From Catonia carolina (lineage: Eukaryota > Arthropoda > Insecta > Hemiptera > Achilidae): DNA of 64,000 nucleotides. The notes under the pieces were generated by a model. It was given only the letters and a program-made list of their open reading frames with translations, searched no databases and had not been told where the DNA came from. Where the stretch lies: assembly GCA_035578175.1 (NCBI GenBank), contig JAQMRL010000001.1, forward strand, positions 61,837,553 to 61,901,552, given 5' to 3'. Below are positions 58,550 through 64,000 of this stretch, in pieces. The position numbers and the translations under genes were made by a program. How positions within the stretch are numbered: position 1 is the first letter of the stretch; each line of letters opens with the position of its first letter.

Positions 58550-58808
58550 TTTAACGCCCGACTGTTCTGCAATTACTGCTAATGCAGACGGTTGACGGAA
58601 GGGTGTAATGAGTTATTTTGTAACGTATGAAAATATGCCGTGCCAGAATGGGATTCGAACCCAAAACAACATGGTCTTGGGATTCGAACCCCATTGGCAC
58701 GAATCTTGGGTTTGATTGGGATTCGCAATCTACACCCTAGCCGGGAATTGAACCCGGGACCTTTCGCTTTGTAGGCTACGGCGCTAGTCACTATGCCACA
58801 GCAGCGAT
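58550..58808 (-). repeat. tRNA-related SINE, copy 2 with tRNA-like head
   Basis: On the minus strand it begins with a tRNA-like head (58735-58803). Box A reads TGGCATAGTGACTAG and box B GGGTTCAATTCCC within a perfect 5-bp T stem, CCGGG/CCCGG. The acceptor arms do not pair, so it is not a functional tRNA gene. Two more box-B-like blocks, each with GGGTTCGAATCC, follow before the body shared with 57.5 kb. The tandem box-B-like units suggest a composite or dimeric SINE. Confidence 0.75.
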
Positions 58809-58985
58809 CTCAAAATACATTATTTCATTCATTTTTGTTTACAAAAAATTATTTTTTTAAGTGTTCGGTTATCTGGACGTTGGAATTAATGTTGTAGTGC
58901 TCCTTAGATGAAAAATTAAGTAAAACTGGAGCACATTCGGAATGCGAAAAATTACTTATCTCAAATTTTTTTTTATTTATGCTCA

Positions 58986-59002
58986 TTAACCCCTTCAGTG
59001 CC
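58986..59002 (+). other. piggyBac-like terminus (candidate)
   Basis: TTAACCCCTTCAGTGCC resembles the TTAA plus CCCTTTGAGTGCC ends of piggyBac-related elements. It has the same orientation as the one at 58305, so the two are not a pair. No transposase is nearby. Confidence 0.4.
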
Positions 59003-60465
59003 AATTTCTGGAAAACAGGACGTCGATAATCTTTTACGTAAAATGACAGCGTCCGGTTAACCAGACGCCAGTAAGTTATGCATTAATGTAAAATCTCGGA
59101 ATTATGAGTTTTTTGAAAATTTTATTCATATCTGTTTCATTTGTTATTTTTTAAAAGAGACAAAAATAAGAGAAAAATTATTTATTTGAGTTTATTTTAA
59201 TTTTTTAACTTAAACATGTGTAATATTACATCAGTAGCTAATCAGCACAGTTTAAACTGTAAGTTAAAACTTAATCACTGAAATAATATAATTATTGAAT
59301 GATCTCAATACGTTCTTACGTAATTTATGATTTTAATACTAAATTCACACAAAATAATAAGTTTATAAGGCCTAATTTACGTTCTAATTAGCGCAATAAC
59401 GTTTTCAACACAAAATTTTGTTACGCTACTTCGGAAAGTTTGGTTGGTTTACGGTTAGATATAAAATAGTGTATAGTCTACATCAACGTCCTCATCTTTC
59501 TCACTGACAAATATTTAACTACTGCAAATATTTACTCAGACAAATTCGAACGTACGAATTACAAATAAACGGTCCAGCAAAGCTGTCAAATATTAAATGA
59601 ACACAGGTATTACAAAATATGTTTATGAATAATTTACAAAATGCTTTCAATTTATCAATAAACATAAATATTTTAACTTTTTAAATAACCTTACTCGGTG
59701 AAAGCCAAATAACAGCTATAAAAATAAAACAATTGAGTACTGAAATATTGTTGACATTGATATGAATCAACAATGGAAGAAAACAAATAAGACCTGATGA
59801 TAACAGAATATGTGTTACGAGAAAAGCAGGTAAAACCTATTTCTTAAAAAAATGATACAATCTCTTTAGTGTTTAGAAGGTTTACATAAATTTCTTCGCG
59901 GAATAGGATGTGACAAAAATTTTTAAATATCTGTCTCATAAATTATTTTTAAAAAATTTTAAAAAGGAAAAAGTATAAAGTGATGTATTATAGAGCGGTA
60001 CTGTACTACCATAGATGATACAAAACCCATGTGTAATAAAATACAATGCACTGTATAACAATAGAACAGGTTGGTAAAATATTAAACGTAACTCTACAAA
60101 TAAATAAAATAAATGATAACACCATTTCACCAATCACAAATTTCTTTCACCAAAACTTAATAATTACGTAAAGTCATACAAAGCTACGTTACTCAAAAAG
60201 CTCTAGGCTTTAAAATAGTGAAAAAAAAATTAGAAATCGATTTGGTAATTTTTGAATTATATCTTATCGTACAAACATACAAACGTTACTTCTTTATAAT
60301 ATTAGTATAGATTGACTTAAAAAGAATTGAATTTTTTTATATAAAATAAAGTTCGTATCCCTCAAGCCAGAGTGGTGCGATATCTTGGCTTATGGCTTGA
60401 CAGGTGACTAACTTAAAAGCATCATCTGCGTACAAAATGTTTAGAACTTAACCGCCACCAGAAGC
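59003..60465. other. AT-rich intergenic
   Basis: No gene recognised. CGGTTAWCYRGACG-type motifs occur at about 58866 and 59053 as a direct repeat. Confidence 0.5.
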
Positions 60466-60469
60466 TACC

Positions 60470-60985
60470 CTTCTGCTTAATGAACCCTCGATCAAAATTG
60501 AACCTCCGTTCCAAAATTTTAATGCACAAAACCCTTTTGAGACCAATGTGGACTTATGGTGTCCAGCTCTTTGGAGTAACGGCAGAGAGTAATTTGAAGT
60601 CGATCTAGGCCTTTCAATCAAAATTCTTAAGACTTGCTTCTGGCGCTCCTTTTTATGTAAGCAATAAAACCTCCACGACGATTTCAAAATTCCGACAGTA
60701 AAGGAGCTTGTATAGTACGTCTTTGCACGTCCTTGTATAGTAAATTTCACGAACGACTGGATGACCATCCAAACCAACTAGCCCGTGATCTAGCTACAAG
60801 GAACTTCCCACCTTTACGAGTAGGGACCTCTTGGTCTGAATAACGGACAATACCCATAGTTATAAACGGAAAATGTACCTCTGGGTCCTTCTTCTCCTTA
60901 AAGCGAAACTACCCACAGCCATTTAAATATCATATACGGAAATTGTGCAGCTCAATGTATAGTACCGTAATAAAATTAACGACAA
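60470..60985 (+). mobile_element. Jockey-clade LINE 3' end (subfamily A, copy 3)
   Basis: The third copy of the 3' end seen at 26.1 and 40.5 kb. It starts at nearly the same position of ORF2 as the 26.1-kb copy (CTGCTTAATGAACCCTCGAT) and runs through the broken ORF2 tail and 3' UTR into an A-rich end (60975-60995). It shares with the 40.5-kb copy the duplicated GTATAGTACGT/GTCCTTGTATAGTA block at about 60711-60750. Confidence 0.85.
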
Positions 60986-60995
60986 AAAAAAATAA

Positions 60996-61785
60996 AGTTT
61001 ACGAAATAGTTATGAAACTTATTTGTTTGAACCGAAGCGTCAAATAAGAATAAATAATTTTTTTTTAAATTGGATCTAATAAGTTTTAAAAGGCCAAGAA
61101 TGTTTTTGAATAACAGTGATCTAAGGAGTTACATAAAAGTTCACAGTATTGAATATTATTTAATCAATATTCACTTACACATTATATGCATATTAGATTT
61201 TTATTAAATCACTTTGCCCCTAATCCGCAACTGTGGATTTACGTAGCTTCTAATCATCGTTGACTCCGCTCCAGCTATCCCTCTCTTTGACCATTATTAT
61301 CCATCATCAATTGAATCGAATCTGATTTAAGTTGTAAATACAAGTATCTATTTTACTGACAATTACGGAAATGCATCAATAATTGTTTTTCCTTTATTAT
61401 TGTATTATTCTGTAATTTACTTTAATAACTAAGATCATACATGACAAAAAAACCATTAGGCAGGTGCAGCCAGATCACAATAACGAGACGGCAACAAAAT
61501 GATGTATTTCAATGAAAGAAGATATAATTAATAAACAACCGAATATACAGCTATTCAAATTACAATTCGTTTGAAAAACAATCAGATCTCGTTTTATTTG
61601 GGTAAATGATTCCAATAAAAACTTAAACACGTGATAAACAGATTGTTAAATGTCATTTATAATTTTTTTCGTACAACGTTTTTTTTTAATGGTATAAATA
61701 TTATTTATTTATTTATTTTTATGTTCTTTTTCTCGTAAATCCAAGTTACCGACTACATGTAAATTAACTATTTACAGCTCCTACC
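60996..61785. other. AT-rich intergenic
   Basis: Nothing recognised. Confidence 0.5.
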
Positions 61786-61789
61786 TTCG

Positions 61790-62150
61790 ACCAATATGAA
61801 GCTACGCAAGTCAGCTTTACTGCTGTGCAAAACCATTGGTATTAGCAAAAATTCAGCGTTTCCAATCAAAGCTTTTACGGAGGATAGTTAACGCCCTCTA
61901 TTATGTAACCAATAAAACGCTACACTCAGACCTAAACGTACTTTACATATATGACTTTTTCTTTAAATTCTATACAAAATTTAGGAAGAAACTCGTGAAC
62001 CACCATAACCCATTGATCTCAAATTTGGCTACGCAGACTCTCCCAAACAATCCAATAAGATGTCTAAAACGTCGATAGAGTCGAGACCTCATCAATTAAC
62101 GTAGTACTGTAATTGACTATCCATTACAGTGTTCTAAATGCTGCACTTAA
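61790..62150 (+). mobile_element. Jockey-clade LINE 3' scrap
   Basis: The open stretch 61836-62078 reads KIQRFQSKLLRRIVNALYYV, NKTLHSDLNV, then HNPLISNLATQTLPNNPIR and CLKRR. A stop replaces the expected Trp, followed by SRDL. This is the ORF2 C-terminus and its flank. The upstream part (61790-61835) is frameshifted. Confidence 0.82.
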
Positions 62151-63540
62151 TGCTACACTTATCTATTCACGTCGGAGTTCTGTCACTGGACTGTGTCTCC
62201 ACTCACGTTTATTTATCATGTTATTTTTTTTAATCTTGTGTTATCACATTCACTGATTGTTTCAAACAGATTGTGAATTTTCTAAATAGAGAAAAAAAGT
62301 TCTTTTTAATGTCTTTTATAAAAATGTCAATTTTAATGACAATTAAAGATTTATTAATTTATTTTATATTCAGTTATTAGTTCCCAGTTGATAGGACAGC
62401 TAACTATTAAAAAGTTAAGATATGTTCTCTCCATGCAAAGACACTAAAGAGAGTTAGAGGGGAATTTCTCGTCTAGTCTTCAGCTGGCATATACACACAG
62501 GCGTATTTAAAAACATCTGTAACAGGAAAAATATTTTAACATAAAAATTTGAGTTTATTTTATAAAACATTATTTAAAGGTCCAGTTCACATACTTCGTA
62601 AACATCAAACAAAAAATTTCAGTATTGCAAAAAAACATAAAAACACTTTTTTATTGTGCTTGTATGTTTATGAGAAAAATGTTATTTACAAAATACCATA
62701 AACGTAATAAAACGGAGTATTATTATATACAATAACTTATGTACTGAGTATAACTTTGCAATATGCTTTAACAAAGGCGTCTTTGAAAATGAAATAGCTA
62801 AAAGTAATTGCCTTTGTAGATCATGTATGATGTATAGTCAATACAATCAGTGCCACTTCATGCTTCACAATCTGTTGAAAACTTGGGTAATTTAATTTGA
62901 AATTGAGTGAACTTTAACGGTTTGATTCATAGTGGTTTATTCAATGATATTACGTAGTAGTGTAGTACCAAATGCATAACCGCGATGTGTTGTGACTATA
63001 ATAACAACCCATGCAATTTCTACTAGTTTTGTAGTACTATTAAACCAACCAGAAAATTAAATATATATGATATTAGTTCTCAAATGGAATAAATGTATAA
63101 CAAATTAGGAACAGAAGTCATAATACTTAAAGCCAATTTAAATAAAAAAACAATTATTAGTTAAATAGGGTAATCAAGTCAAAATACAAAATTTGTCACT
63201 TTTATACAAGTGTTTGTAAATCCTATACTACTGTGGATAAAATTATTATGTATTTCACTTAATTAGTACAAAATAATGTTATCCCAGCTTCTTGTACACA
63301 AAAATGTAAAAGGTTGAAATAAGTATTCTACAAAATTGCTTATAACTTTGTAAGCTATGATCTATTAATAATTTTTTATCATTTTTTTAAACATATTTTT
63401 CACCTCGGGTTACACATTGACCGATGACTAACTTGGGCTTCACATGTAAATATATTTACGTAAAACTTTAAACTTAATTTACTTTTCTCTCTACGTTCTC
63501 GACTTTCTAAATTCCCAATTAATTTAAAATTAACCGTTTA
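62151..63540. other. AT-rich intergenic
   Basis: Nothing recognised. Confidence 0.5.
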
Positions 63541-63544
63541 ACGA

Positions 63545-63868
63545 ACATTTTTTAACCCAATTTGGATGTATAAAAGCCAAATTTATGGTTCTCCCAAACC
63601 ATTTGTCATTTTAAAATTTCAAAGATTTCAATCTAAATTATTTAAGTTGATTATTGAGGCCCCATTGATTATATATACAAAATAGAACTCTGCATACATA
63701 TTTACACAATAATTGTGTGAATGAAGGAATTCAGAAGCTGTATCTTCGATTAAGAATAGATATCAATTCAACGAACATTCTCTTATACGTAATCTACATG
63801 CACTTTATTTTTCAGGCAATCCAAGAAGAAGGCTCCATAGAAGATGGAGCAATGACATGGTTTGATTC
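63545..63868 (+). mobile_element. Jockey-clade LINE 3' scrap
   Basis: Frames in order read IWMYKSQIYGSPKP, LKFQRFQSKLFKLIIEAP, a broken LHTYL segment, HSLIRNLHALYFSGNPRRR and LHRRWSNDMV, then a stop at about 63862. This is the Jockey ORF2 C-terminus with frameshifts in the middle. The YGSPKP run is closest to the YGSTKPS of the 35.7-kb copy. Confidence 0.82.
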
Positions 63869-64000
63869 AACCCCCAACAGATGAATGATTACGGAACAAA
63901 CCCTAAATGAAATAAGTAAAGTAAAAGATATAAAATTAATTTACTGAAAAGTAAACAAAATTGAATTAATTCATTAATCCTTATCTAAAATAAATAAATA

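Noticed and set aside
58735..58803. Possible functional tRNA gene on the minus strand
   Set aside because: Box A, box B and the T stem are good, but the acceptor stem does not pair and the sequence continues into a SINE body.
1..64000. CRISPR arrays, prokaryotic operons or phage genes
   Set aside because: No regularly spaced direct repeats, no ribosome binding sites and no dense ORFs. The window is eukaryotic.

Overview
The window reads as intergenic or intronic DNA of a eukaryote, most likely an insect or other arthropod. It is strongly AT-rich, has no long host gene, and is littered with dead and a few well-preserved transposable elements. Bacterial features (operons, ribosome binding sites, dense ORFs) are absent. 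The repeat types (Jockey-clade non-LTR retrotransposons, RTE-like LINEs, several mariner lineages, a pogo/Tigger-like element, tRNA-derived SINEs, non-autonomous TIR elements) are those usual in insects. A species cannot be named from the sequence.

Layout. 1-12.5 kb: a dead Jockey fragment carrying an 87-bp tandem duplication (1.3-2.05 kb), a long AT-rich foldback studded with a mariner-end motif (4.85-5.45 kb), an isolated GC-rich island (6.3-6.95 kb), an RTE-like remnant (7.88-8.3 kb), a second Jockey remnant (10.2-11.0 kb) and a mariner-superfamily element with a DD36D-type transposase (11.3-12.5 kb, minus strand). 12.8-13.4 kb: a second GC-rich island that on the minus strand carries a TATA box, an arthropod initiator, a short basic ORF and an exact histone-type 3' stem-loop. 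This is the least explained and most interesting locus. 13.4-24.2 kb: a Jockey scrap, a ~185-bp MITE, then a complete Jockey-clade element (18.7-23.15 kb, minus) with both ORFs open, a poly(A) end and an 11-bp target-site duplication, followed by a ~956-bp element with 70-bp TIRs.

24-38 kb: a Jockey 3' end, one candidate host exon (27.34-27.49 kb, minus) with good splice signals, a dead SETMAR-like mariner, a GA microsatellite, and a 1.85-kb 5'-truncated Jockey (35.67-37.52 kb). 38-54 kb: an RTE scrap, further Jockey 3' ends, a TIR element with ends reading GGAGCACTATACCTC, an RTE copy with a (GAT)n tail, a pogo/Tigger-like remnant with TA-flanked ends, an internally deleted mariner with readable TIRs, and a 688-bp TIR element. 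54-64 kb: mostly plain AT-rich DNA with two copies of a tRNA-related SINE, two piggyBac-like ends, and three more Jockey 3' remnants.

Functionally, the only proteins with a clear chance of being made are ORF1 and ORF2 of the full-length Jockey element. They would form the RNP that copies the element and perhaps the truncated Jockey-like copies around it by target-primed reverse transcription. Everything else recognisable is decayed. The GC-rich islands and the candidate exon are the places to look for host function.
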